This document shows, piece after piece, positions 1 through 5,200 of a stretch of 5,449 nucleotides of DNA. The notes beneath the pieces were generated by a model, which saw nothing but the letters and a program-made list of their open reading frames with translations, searched no databases and was not told the origin of the DNA. The position numbers were made by a program, and so were the translations under genes. Source of the DNA: Enterovirga sp. (lineage in GTDB: Bacteria > Pseudomonadota > Alphaproteobacteria > Rhizobiales > Beijerinckiaceae); assembly GCA_028290385.1 (NCBI GenBank), contig JAQGJZ010000107.1, positions 1-5,449 of the forward strand, written 5' to 3'. Each line of letters opens with the position of its first letter. Positions within the stretch are counted from its first letter, which is position 1.

Positions 1-66
1 GCTCAGTGGTAGAGCAGCCGGCTGTTAACCGGCTGGTCGTAGGTTCGAATCCTACCCGCGGAGCCA
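1..66 (+). tRNA. tRNA-Asn (anticodon GUU), 5' end cut by window edge
   Basis: Decodes asparagine codons AAC and AAU. The D arm (GCTC 1-4 with GAGC 12-15), the anticodon stem (17-21 with 29-33) and the T arm (39-43 with 51-55 around the loop TTCGAAT) all fold without mismatch. The anticodon GTT is at 24-26 in the loop CTGTTAA. The 3' acceptor strand CCGCGGA is at 56-62, the discriminator base is G63, and CCA is encoded at 64-66. The 5' acceptor strand and the two linker bases, about nine nucleotides, lie outside the window. The identity is as secure as sequence alone allows. Confidence 0.97.
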
Positions 67-85
67 GATGCCCTTCGAGCATCTG
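65..85 (+). terminator. hairpin abutting the tRNA 3' end (possible terminator or processing signal)
   Basis: CAGATGC (65-71) and GCATCTG (79-85) form a perfect 7-bp stem around a 7-base loop, starting inside the encoded CCA. No T run follows, so it is a weak candidate for an intrinsic terminator. It could instead guide 3' processing of the tRNA precursor, or be chance. Confidence 0.3.
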
Positions 86-431
86 AGCTTCCAGGCGCAA
101 CCCGGCCCTCCCCGTTCCCCTCCCCCCTCGCTGCAGACCAACGACTGGCGCGTGTGTGCCGTTGCCGCCCTGCGCCCTGCGCTACACGCGGGCGCTCGGC
201 TGAAGCGGATGCGCGAGCACGATCCCGCGCCGTTTCTCTATCCCGCGGACGCGCAGCTCACGACGGTTGGCCCCGAAAGCTCCCAAGCCGAATCCTAAAC
301 TCTCGCCGGCCCGCATCAGCCGACGAATCGTGGCGCTGTCCGGTCCGCTCCCGCAGCGGCGGTAACGATCGCCGAACCTCCCCGATCAAAACTGATGGCG
401 CGGCGGGCGAAGCTGCGGCATGGGAACTTTC

Positions 432-446
432 GTTCGGAACTCGTTC
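432..446. promoter_or_regulatory. candidate LexA (SOS) box, GTTC-N7-GTTC
   Basis: The sequence reads GTTC (432-435), seven bases, GTTC (443-446). This is the direct-repeat LexA motif known from alphaproteobacteria, where LexA boxes differ from the E. coli palindrome. It lies 62 bp before the ATG at 509 in the only promoter-sized gap before that gene. A further GAAC at 424-427 and one inside the spacer at 437-440 give alternating GAAC/GTTC half-sites. The motif match is direct; LexA binding is inferred. The same bases also carry GGAAC elements that could be read as an EcfG-type -35. Confidence 0.42.
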
Positions 447-461
447 AGGCAGGAAGCGCTT
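436..461 (+). promoter_or_regulatory. weak EcfG-type (general stress sigma factor) promoter candidate
   Basis: GGAAC (436-440) is followed after 17 bases by GCTT (458-461). The alphaproteobacterial EcfG consensus is GGAAC, about 16-19 bases, then CGTT or a shorter TT-containing -10. The -35 matches exactly and the -10 only in part. A start near 468 would leave a leader of about 40 nt before the ATG at 509. It competes with the LexA-box reading of the same bases, and no good sigma-70 promoter was seen here. Confidence 0.22.
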
Positions 462-508
462 TGCTCGCCTGTGCAGATTGGCCCACGACGGGCGAATTGG
501 GAGAGACC

Positions 509-913
509 ATGATGAAACGCTCCATGCTGGGACGCCGGCTGGCAATCGCGCTCGGCGCTCTGGCGCTGGGCGGAACCGCGTTGGTGACGCAGCCCGTCCA
601 CGCGCAGTGGGGCGGGTACGAGCGCCCGCGCCAGGACTATTACGAGGAGCGGCAGGAGCGCCGCGGCTATCGCGGCGAGTACGAGCGCCGCGGCTATCGC
701 GGCGGTGACGAGGACGGTTATCGGCGTGGCGGCGGCGGCGGCGGCGGCGGGGTGCGCGGCAGCTTCGTGCGGACCTGCCGGGACATCGAGCAGAACGGCT
801 CTTACGTTACCGCGACCTGCCGCGGGCGGGGCGGCGGATGGCGGCCGACGCAGATCGATGCCCGGGCCTGCCGGAGCATCGCCAACGTCAACGGCCGGCT
901 CGCCTGCGAGTGA
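509..913 (+). CDS. secreted protein with one cyanovirin-N homology (CVNH) module
   Basis: A 134-residue exported protein. Residues 1-32 form a classical signal peptide: charged MMKRSMLGRR, a hydrophobic Leu/Ala/Gly core, and a signal peptidase I site after VHA (30-32). Residues 33-84 are a low-complexity Tyr/Arg/Glu/Gly linker with two ERRGYRG units and eight consecutive glycines. Residues 85-134 match one CVNH repeat: the GSFxxTC start, NGS, ATC about 14 residues later, an ID strand, then IANVNGRL. Cys90 and Cys104 have the spacing of the first cyanovirin-N disulfide; Cys121 and Cys133 form a possible second pair. CVNH domains are often mannose-binding lectins and usually have two repeats; here there is one. 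ATG 509 is preceded by GGGAGAG (499-505). An upstream in-frame ATG at 395 would bury the signal peptide. Carbohydrate binding is inferred from fold only. Confidence 0.85.
   Translation: MMKRSMLGRRLAIALGALALGGTALVTQPVHAQWGGYERPRQDYYEERQERRGYRGEYERRGYRGGDEDGYRRGGGGGGGGVRGSFVRTCRDIEQNGSYVTATCRGRGGGWRPTQIDARACRSIANVNGRLACE
656..704 (+). repeat. two 22-bp direct repeats at 27-bp period, coding ERRGYRG units
   Basis: Bases 656-677 and 683-704 are identical over 22 bp, offset by 27 bp (nine codons), inside the linker of the CVNH protein. Each copy encodes ERRGYRG. The period is a multiple of three, so gain or loss of a unit would keep the reading frame. It looks like a recent in-frame duplication. 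Confidence 0.9.
728..751 (+). repeat. GGC trinucleotide run (seven GGC plus GGG), coding Gly8
   Basis: Seven perfect GGC codons and a GGG encode eight glycines between the Tyr/Arg-rich linker and the CVNH module. Slippage here would change linker length without a frameshift. Confidence 0.9.
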
Positions 914-920
914 TGCCCTT

Positions 921-950
921 GGCGGCCCGCTTCGGCGGGCCGCCTTTTTT
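921..950 (+). terminator. strong Rho-independent terminator of the CVNH gene
   Basis: GGCGGCCCGC (921-930) and GCGGGCCGCC (935-944) pair perfectly over 10 bp around a TTCG tetraloop closed by C-G, an exceptionally stable cap. Six T residues (945-950) follow at once. It begins 7 bases after the stop of the CVNH gene. The opposite strand carries A residues before the stem and no T run after it, so it should act only on rightward transcripts, not on the converging argC. Confidence 0.95.
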
Positions 951-956
951 CTGGGC

Positions 957-1898
957 TCAGGCGGCGGCGCGCGCCGCCGAGCTTGCCGCCAGGCCGAGCA
1001 TCAGCTCGGCGTTCTGCACGGCGGCGCCCGAGGCGCCCTTGCCGAGGTTGTCGAGGCGGGCGACCAGCAGCGCTTGGCCGATATCGTCCCGGCCGTAGAC
1101 CCGAAGCTCCATCACATCGGTGCCGTTGAGCGCCTCCGGCTCGAGCCGGTCGTCGGGCGCCGATGAGCCGACGCGCACCTGCCCGTCCCCGGGATAATGC
1201 GCCCGCAGGGCCGTCTCGAGATCCCGCACGCCCGGCCTGCCGGGCAATGCCGCGAGGTGGAGCGGCACGGAGACGAGCATGCCCTGCCGGTAATTGCCGA
1301 CGGACGGGATGAAGATGGGCCGCGCGGCGAGCCGCCCATAGGTCTCGATCTCGGGCAGGTGCTTGTGCCCGAAGCCGAGGCCGTAGAGCTCGAAGACAGG
1401 TCCGCTGCCGCCCTCGAAGGCTTCGATCATCTGCCGCCCACCGCCCGAGTAGCCCGACACCGCGTTGACGGCGAGCGGGTAATCGGCCGGCAGAAGGCCG
1501 GCATCGACGAGCGGGCGAACCAGAGCGATCGCGCCCGTCGAGTAGCACCCGGGATTCGAGACTTTCGGCGCCGCCGCGATGGCCTCCGCCTGGCCGCTCG
1601 CCATCTCGGCGAAGCCGTACGTCCAGCCCGGGGCGACCCGGTGCGCGGTGCTGGCATCGAGGATGCGCGGCGCCCCCGTGCCGAGCTCCTCGGCCAGCGC
1701 CACCGCTTCCTTCGCGGCCGCATCGGGCAGGCACAGGATCACGAGGTCGACCTCGGCCATCAGGGCCTTTCGGGCGGCGGGATCCTTGCGCCGATCCGGG
1801 TCGATGCTGCGGAGCGTCAGATCCGGGCGGCCCGCGAGGCGCTCCCGGATGCCGAGGCCCGTCGTGCCAGCTTCACCGTCGATAAAGACCGACTTCAT
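957..1898 (-). CDS. argC: N-acetyl-gamma-glutamyl-phosphate reductase, type 2
   Basis: Catalyses the NADPH-dependent reduction of N-acetyl-glutamyl 5-phosphate to N-acetylglutamate 5-semialdehyde, the third step of arginine synthesis, in the cytoplasm. The 313-residue length fits the short type 2 form (about 310), rather than the type 1 form of about 340-350. The nucleotide-binding motif GEAGTTG is at 8-14, DASTAHR at 81-87, and the catalytic cysteine is C118 in SNPGCYS. HKH is at 178-180, and the conserved [13 protein letters not shown] is at 284-296. The ATG at 1898 is preceded by GGAGAG (1904-1909 on the complementary strand). The frame stays open upstream to 2018, but that extension is Arg-rich and unlike the family. 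It lies downstream of rpsI but behind a terminator and its own candidate promoter, so it is probably a separate transcript. Confidence 0.96.
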   Translation of the reverse strand: MKSVFIDGEAGTTGLGIRERLAGRPDLTLRSIDPDRRKDPAARKALMAEVDLVILCLPDAAAKEAVALAEELGTGAPRILDASTAHRVAPGWTYGFAEMASGQAEAIAAAPKVSNPGCYSTGAIALVRPLVDAGLLPADYPLAVNAVSGYSGGGRQMIEAFEGGSGPVFELYGLGFGHKHLPEIETYGRLAARPIFIPSVGNYRQGMLVSVPLHLAALPGRPGVRDLETALRAHYPGDGQVRVGSSAPDDRLEPEALNGTDVMELRVYGRDDIGQALLVARLDNLGKGASGAAVQNAELMLGLAASSAARAAA

Positions 1899-1921
1899 CG
1901 CAACTCTCCGAGCGGAGCCGC

Positions 1922-1941
1922 GGGCGCAACGCGCCCTTTTT
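1922..1941 (+). terminator. terminator-shaped hairpin antisense to the argC leader
   Basis: GGGCGC (1922-1927), loop AAC, GCGCCC (1931-1936), then TTTTT (1937-1941) read as a short intrinsic terminator on the + strand. No + strand gene precedes it closely. On the - strand the same stem lies in the argC leader 23-37 nt before the ATG, with the A run on its 5' side, so it would not terminate argC. It may block antisense transcription or just be a leader hairpin. The 3-base loop makes it marginal. Confidence 0.35.
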
Positions 1942-2070
1942 CCGATTTTGGGTGTCTGATTATGCCCCGTGTTCCGGGACAGGATGATGACCGAGCACAC
2001 AGGCTCCCGGGCGCGCAATGCGCTCTCAGGGGCGTCGTCGTCGAAGGGCGGCTCGCGTCAGCATGCCGCC

Positions 2071-2099
2071 CATATGTTGCCGCGTGTCCGAGGTGTCAA
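2071..2099 (-). promoter_or_regulatory. candidate sigma-70 promoter for argC
   Basis: On the - strand, a perfect TTGACA (2094-2099) is followed after 17 bases by CATATG (2071-2076), a partial -10. It sits just downstream of the rpsI terminator, as expected for a new transcription unit. The start near 2064 would give argC an untranslated leader of about 165 nt. A CATAAT at 1959-1964 on the same strand could be a second -10 closer to the gene, but it has no good -35. Confidence 0.4.
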
Positions 2100-2133
2100 T
2101 CGCGCCCGCCCGGGGGGCGGTCCGCCGGCGGCG

Positions 2134-2166
2134 CCAAACGAGAAAGGGCGCCCGGAGGCGCCCTTT
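2134..2166 (-). terminator. Rho-independent terminator of the rplM-rpsI unit
   Basis: AAAGGGCGCC and GGCGCCCTTT form a perfect 10-bp stem (2143-2152 with 2157-2166) around a 4-base loop (TCCG in the transcript). On the - strand the stem's own TTT runs into CTCGTTT, an interrupted T tract. It lies 24 bases after the rpsI stop. The + strand has only TTTCC after the stem, so the useful direction is leftward. Confidence 0.8.
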
Positions 2167-2190
2167 CCAAATCCGATACGGCGGTGCCGA

Positions 2191-2670
2191 TCAGCGCTTC
2201 GAGAACTGGAAGCTCCGGCGCGCCTTCTTCTTTCCGTACTTCTTGCGCTCGACCACGCGCGGGTCGCGGGTCAGGAAGCCTTCGCGCTTCAGCGGCGGAC
2301 GCAGGTCCGGCTCGAAATGCGTCAGTGCCTTGGAGAGGCCGTGGCGCACGGCGCCGGCCTGGCCGGAGAGGCCGCCACCGGCAACGGTCACGACGATGTC
2401 GTACTGCGTGGCGCGATCCACCAGTTGCAGTGGCTGCTGGATGATCATCTGCAGCACCGGACGGGCGAAATACACCTCGACCGGACGGTCGTTCACGGTG
2501 ATCTGGCCGGAGCCGGGCTTCACCCACACGCGGGCGACGGCATCCTTACGCTTGCCGGTCGCGTAGGCGCGACCCTGGGCATCGATCTTCTTCTCGTAGC
2601 GGGGCGCCTCGGAAAGGGCGGTCGGCGCCGCCGTCTGGCCGAGATCGGCGAGGGACTGGAGGACGGCCAT
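2191..2670 (-). CDS. rpsI: 30S ribosomal protein S9 (uS9)
   Basis: Small-subunit ribosomal protein whose C-terminal tail reaches the P-site tRNA. The 159 residues comprise an N-terminal extension of about 30 residues, common in alphaproteobacterial S9, then the conserved core from [13 protein letters not shown] (37-49). The S9 signature [19 protein letters not shown] is at 98-116, and the basic tail ends in the canonical QFSKR. It starts 2 bases after the rplM stop, with GAGAG (2678-2682 on the complementary strand) inside the end of rplM as ribosome binding site, so translation of the two is probably coupled. A clear terminator follows. Confidence 0.98.
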   Translation of the reverse strand: MAVLQSLADLGQTAAPTALSEAPRYEKKIDAQGRAYATGKRKDAVARVWVKPGSGQITVNDRPVEVYFARPVLQMIIQQPLQLVDRATQYDIVVTVAGGGLSGQAGAVRHGLSKALTHFEPDLRPPLKREGFLTRDPRVVERKKYGKKKARRSFQFSKR

Positions 2671-2672
2671 GA

Positions 2673-3134
2673 TCAGGCTCTCACGTTCTTGCTGTTGAGG
2701 GCGCCGACATCCAGCGCCTCAGGCTGCTGGGCGGCGTGAGGGTGCTCGGCGCCCTTGTAGACGCGGAGATTGCCGAGGATCTGCCGGAAGAGCGGGCCGC
2801 GGGGCAGCATGCGCTCGACCGCCTTTTCAACGATGCGCTCCGGGAAGCGCCCGTCGAGGATCGCCTTTGCCGAGCGCTCCTTGATCCCGCCGATATAGCC
2901 GGTGTGGTGGTAATAGACCTTCTGCTCGCGCTTGCGGCCCGTGAACACCACCTTGTCGGCGTTGATGACGACGACGTTGTCGCCGCAATCGACGTGCGGG
3001 GTGTAGCTGGGCTTGTGCTTGCCGCGCAGACGCATCGCGATGATCGTGGCAAGGCGGCCGACGACGAGACCCTGGGCGTCGATGACGACCCACTTCTTGT
3101 CGACCTCGGCCGGCTTCAGGGAAAAGGTCTTCAT
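2673..3134 (-). CDS. rplM: 50S ribosomal protein L13 (uL13)
   Basis: Large-subunit ribosomal protein that binds 23S rRNA early in assembly. The 153-residue length is close to the usual 140-155. Recognisable parts are [16 protein letters not shown] (15-30), the [19 protein letters not shown] strand region (44-62), YHHTGYIGG (75-83), and the L13 signature region from [11 protein letters not shown] to [14 protein letters not shown] (105-138). ATG at 3134 is preceded by GGAAGAA (3138-3144 on the complementary strand); the longer frame from a TTG at 3170 is not supported. It forms a two-gene unit with rpsI, as in most bacteria. A candidate promoter and a terminator-shaped hairpin lie upstream. Confidence 0.98.
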   Translation of the reverse strand: MKTFSLKPAEVDKKWVVIDAQGLVVGRLATIIAMRLRGKHKPSYTPHVDCGDNVVVINADKVVFTGRKREQKVYYHHTGYIGGIKERSAKAILDGRFPERIVEKAVERMLPRGPLFRQILGNLRVYKGAEHPHAAQQPEALDVGALNSKNVRA

Positions 3135-3162
3135 GGGTTCTTCCGAGGCGGGCGAGCCGCCG

Positions 3163-3193
3163 AAAAGCAAAGCCGCCGCAAAGACGCGACGGC
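3163..3193 (-). promoter_or_regulatory. terminator-shaped hairpin in the rplM leader (attenuator candidate)
   Basis: On the - strand, GCCGTCGC (3186-3193), loop GTCTTT (3180-3185) and GCGGCGGC (3172-3179) make an 8-bp stem with one G-U pair, followed by TTTGCTTTT (3163-3171). This has the form of an intrinsic terminator, yet it lies between the candidate rplM promoter and the rplM start, 28 bases before the ATG. A second small hairpin, GGCGG-CTCGC-CCGCC (3147-3161), overlaps the gap to the ribosome binding site. It may be an attenuator of the ribosomal unit, or may stop read-through from the upstream thioesterase gene. Confidence 0.5.
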
Positions 3194-3204
3194 GAGTGCT
3201 GCCG

Positions 3205-3233
3205 ATCTAAGGGCCCGGGCGTGCCGCGTCAAG
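3205..3233 (-). promoter_or_regulatory. candidate housekeeping promoter of rplM-rpsI
   Basis: On the - strand, CTTGAC (3228-3233) and TTAGAT (3205-3210) are 17 bases apart. The alphaproteobacterial housekeeping consensus is about CTTGAC-N17-CTATAT, so the -35 matches fully and the -10 at four of six. A start near 3197 would leave a leader of about 63 nt that contains the terminator-shaped hairpin. Confidence 0.5.
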
Positions 3234-3308
3234 CACAATCTGCCCGGCCGCTCCGGGTAAAAGCTGTGCCGAATCAATCTCTTGGTCCGTAGAGGTACTG
3301 AGATACCG

Positions 3309-3737
3309 CTATTTCCGGGGCGGGATCGAATAGGTCCCCGTAGCGTGGCAGACCGGATCGGCGGCGCCGTCGCTCAACAGATTGACCTCGCCGACCGCCA
3401 GCCGGGTGCCGAGCTTCAGCAGGCGACACTCTGCGAGGAGGTCGTGCGGCTCCGGCTTGCGCAGGAAGTTGAAGCTGAGATTCGTCGTGACGGCGAGTGC
3501 CACCGGTCCGACATGGGCGAGAATGGCGACGTAGAGCGCGATATCCGCAAGTGCCATCATGGTCGGGCCCGACAGGGTGCCGCCCGGCCGGATGTGGCGC
3601 GGCCCGACGCGCATGCGCATGCGCGCCGTCCCAGGGCCGACCGCCTCCACCGAGTAGATGCGTCCATCCTGGTGAATCTGCGGGAATTCGCGGTCCAGAA
3701 AGGCCTCGAGATCCTCGACATCCATCACCGGCTGCAT
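3309..3737 (-). CDS. PaaI-family hotdog-fold thioesterase
   Basis: Probable acyl-CoA thioesterase of the PaaI/4HBT hotdog superfamily, cytoplasmic, 142 residues (the family is about 140). The conserved helix region reads PGGTLSGPTMMALADIALY (51-69). Asp65 sits where PaaI has its catalytic Asp, but the usual HGG before the helix is SGP here. The strands VTTNLSFNFLRK (84-94) and the C-terminal VCHATGTYSIP (129-139) complete the fold. The start at ATG 3737 has AGGGG seven bases upstream; ATG 3779 and GTG 3791 are alternatives with poorer sites, giving 156 or 160 residues. It is transcribed towards rplM, 174 bp away, and diverges from the crotonase-like gene. The substrate cannot be told from sequence. 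Confidence 0.87.
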   Translation of the reverse strand: MQPVMDVEDLEAFLDREFPQIHQDGRIYSVEAVGPGTARMRMRVGPRHIRPGGTLSGPTMMALADIALYVAILAHVGPVALAVTTNLSFNFLRKPEPHDLLAECRLLKLGTRLAVGEVNLLSDGAADPVCHATGTYSIPPRK

Positions 3738-3770
3738 GGCGGCCCCTATGCGCGTGCTCGTGCCGTGCGC

Positions 3771-3800
3771 TTGCAGCATGGGTGCGCCCACCCGACAATA
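3771..3800 (+). promoter_or_regulatory. weak promoter candidate for the crotonase-like gene, with internal dyad
   Basis: TTGCAG (3771-3776) and ACAATA (3795-3800) are 18 bases apart on the + strand, in the 94-bp gap between divergent genes. Between them lies a perfect dyad GGGTG-CGCC-CACCC (3780-3793), placed where a repressor site would block the promoter. Both boxes match consensus only in part. No convincing promoter was found for the opposite gene in the same gap. Confidence 0.25.
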
Positions 3801-3831
3801 GCGGGCGACCTAGAACCATCGGACGGCACCC

Positions 3832-4647
3832 TTGACGAACGCCCCCGCGACGCATGCTCCCTCCCCGCTCCGGCGGCGGGACCGCGGTGCGATCGCCATT
3901 CTGACGCTGCACCGGCCGCAATCCCGGAACACGCTGTCCGAACGGCTGATGGCCGAGCTCACGGCCGCACTCGCCGAGATCGCCGAGGATCGCAGCATCA
4001 GGGCCGTGATTCTGGCCGCGGAGGGTCCGGCCTTCTCGTCCGGGCACGACCTGAAGGAGATGACGGCGCGGCGGGCGGATCCGGACGGCGGCCGCGCCTA
4101 TTTCGCCGACGTGCTCGGCCGATGCTCGGCCATGATGAAACAAATCGTGCGCCTGCCGCAGCCCGTGATCGCCGCGGTCGAAGGGATCGCGACCGCCGCC
4201 GGCTGCCAGCTCGTCGCGAGTTGCGACCTCGCAGTGGCGGGCGCCGAGGCGCGGTTCGCGACCCCTGGGGTCCATATCGGGCTGTTCTGCCTGACCCCGA
4301 TGGTCGCGCTGTCGCGCAACGTCGCGCCCAAACATGCGATGGAGATGCTGCTCATGGGCGAGATGGTCTCGGCCGAGGAGGCCTGCCGCATGGGCCTCGT
4401 GAATCGGGTGGTTCCGGCCGGCAGCGCCCTGGACGAGGCGCTCAGGATGGCGGAGATCATCGCCTCGAAATCCGCGCACACGGTGCGGATCGGCAAGCGC
4501 GCCTTCTACGAGCAGCTTGAGATGGATCTGGACGAAGCCTACGCGGATGCCTCCCGCGTGATGGTCGAGAACATGCTGGCGCGCGATGCCAAAGAAGGAA
4601 TCGGCGCCTTTGTCGAGAAGCGCCAGCCCGTCTGGGCGGAGACCTGA
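3832..4647 (+). CDS. ECHDC3-like crotonase-fold protein (enoyl-CoA hydratase/isomerase family)
   Basis: A 271-residue member of the crotonase superfamily, which binds acyl-CoA thioesters and stabilises enolate intermediates. The oxyanion-hole segments are AFSSGHDLKEM (67-77) and IATAAGCQLVASCD (119-132). The two glutamates used by classical enoyl-CoA hydratases are missing: Gln126 and Val147 occupy those places. The run FATPGVHIGLFCLTP (142-156) and the C-terminal end FVEKRQPVW (260-268) closely resemble what I recall of human ECHDC3, so an ECHDC3-type orthologue is more likely than a true hydratase. The start is TTG 3832: an in-frame TAG at 3811 bounds the frame, and no ATG or GTG lies in frame between. 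The upstream GGACGG (3821-3826) is a modest ribosome binding site. The CoA-binding gene follows after one base. The reaction is unknown. Confidence 0.93.
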   Translation: MTNAPATHAPSPLRRRDRGAIAILTLHRPQSRNTLSERLMAELTAALAEIAEDRSIRAVILAAEGPAFSSGHDLKEMTARRADPDGGRAYFADVLGRCSAMMKQIVRLPQPVIAAVEGIATAAGCQLVASCDLAVAGAEARFATPGVHIGLFCLTPMVALSRNVAPKHAMEMLLMGEMVSAEEACRMGLVNRVVPAGSALDEALRMAEIIASKSAHTVRIGKRAFYEQLEMDLDEAYADASRVMVENMLARDAKEGIGAFVEKRQPVWAET

Positions 4648-4648
4648 C

Positions 4649-5200
4649 ATGCCCGACACCAGCCCGATTGCCGCGCGGCACGACAGCTACCCCGACGCGA
4701 CCATCCGCAACATCCTCAAATCCGTGAAGTCGATCGCGCTCGTCGGGGCCAGCAACAACCCGGCGCGCCCGAGCTACATCGTCTTCAAGTACCTGCTGGA
4801 GCGCGGGTTCGACGTCATCCCGATCAACCCGCGGCTCGTCGGGGGAGACATCCTGGGCGTCAAAGCCCATGCGCGGCTCGCCGATCTCGAGCGCCCGGTG
4901 GACATGGTCGAGATCTTTCGGGCCTCGGCCGAGGCCGGCGGTGTCACGGACGAGGCGTTGAACCTCGCTCCGCTGCCCAAGGTGATCTGGATGCAGCTTT
5001 CCGTCCGGGACGACGCCGCCGCCGAGCGGGCCGAAGGGAAGGGCGTGCAGGTGGTCATGAACCGCTGCCCCAAGATCGAGTATGGCCGCCTCTCGGGCGA
5101 GATCGGCTGGCAGGGGATCAATTCGCGGATCCTGTCCGCCAAGCGCCCTGCCCTGTCGGGCAAGGGCTTTCAGAAGTTCACGATCGACCGGAAACTTTGA
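4649..5200 (+). CDS. CoA-binding domain protein, YccU type
   Basis: A 183-residue Rossmann-fold protein of the small CoA_binding_2 family, related to the N-terminal domain of succinyl-CoA synthetase alpha. The nucleotide-binding loop is VGASNNPARPSY (32-43), followed by GFDVIPINP (53-61), VDMVEIFR (84-91), and VIWMQLSVRDD (112-122) near the usual active-site wall. The family end motif MNRCPKIEYGRL is at 137-148. It starts one base after the crotonase-like stop, with GGAG (4638-4641) upstream, so the two are co-translated. Members are widely conserved but mostly without a proven function; binding of CoA or acyl-CoA is inferred. A longer in-frame start at 4586 would run through the end of the preceding gene and is not favoured. 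Confidence 0.93.
   Translation: MPDTSPIAARHDSYPDATIRNILKSVKSIALVGASNNPARPSYIVFKYLLERGFDVIPINPRLVGGDILGVKAHARLADLERPVDMVEIFRASAEAGGVTDEALNLAPLPKVIWMQLSVRDDAAAERAEGKGVQVVMNRCPKIEYGRLSGEIGWQGINSRILSAKRPALSGKGFQKFTIDRKL

Larger units (their letters stand above)
67..508. other. intergenic region without a supported gene
   Basis: About 440 bases separate the tRNA from the signal-peptide gene. Open frames exist here on both strands, but they have low-complexity Arg/Ala/Pro-rich translations typical of GC-rich noise, and none has a convincing ribosome binding site or a recognisable domain. The only structures seen are the hairpin next to the tRNA and a cluster of GAAC/GTTC half-sites at 423-446. No tRNA, rRNA or riboswitch fold was recognised in the rest. 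Confidence 0.6.

Noticed and set aside
1..66. tRNA 3' end as an integration (att) site of a genomic island
   Set aside because: tRNA genes often serve this role, but no integrase, no repeated tRNA end and no island-like genes are seen here.
68..298. A 76-codon + strand frame beginning just after the tRNA
   Set aside because: No ribosome binding site, low-complexity Pro/Arg/Ala composition and no family; its first codons are one arm of the hairpin next to the tRNA.
395..508. Upstream ATG extending the CVNH protein by 38 residues
   Set aside because: It would place a clear signal peptide 38 residues inside the protein, and it would span the regulatory motif; ATG 509 has a good ribosome binding site.
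656..751. CRISPR-like repeats
   Set aside because: Only two copies, a 5-bp spacer, and the repeats are coding and in frame within a low-complexity protein linker.
802..1734. A 310-codon - strand frame inside argC
   Set aside because: It is the Arg/Gly-rich out-of-frame shadow of argC, which has clear catalytic motifs in the other frame.
1899..2018. 40-residue N-terminal extension of argC
   Set aside because: The extension is basic and unlike the family; ATG 1898 starts exactly at the nucleotide-binding strand and has GGAGAG upstream.
1197..2444. A 415-codon + strand frame opposite argC and rpsI
   Set aside because: Antisense shadow of two well-supported genes; no domain in its translation.
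3282..4520. A 412-codon + strand frame across the thioesterase and the crotonase-like gene
   Set aside because: Out-of-frame shadow with Arg/Asp/Gly-rich noise and no recognisable motif.
3274..4659. A 461-codon - strand frame opposite the crotonase-like gene and overlapping the thioesterase
   Set aside because: Long open antisense frames are common at this GC content; both real genes are unmistakable in their own frames.
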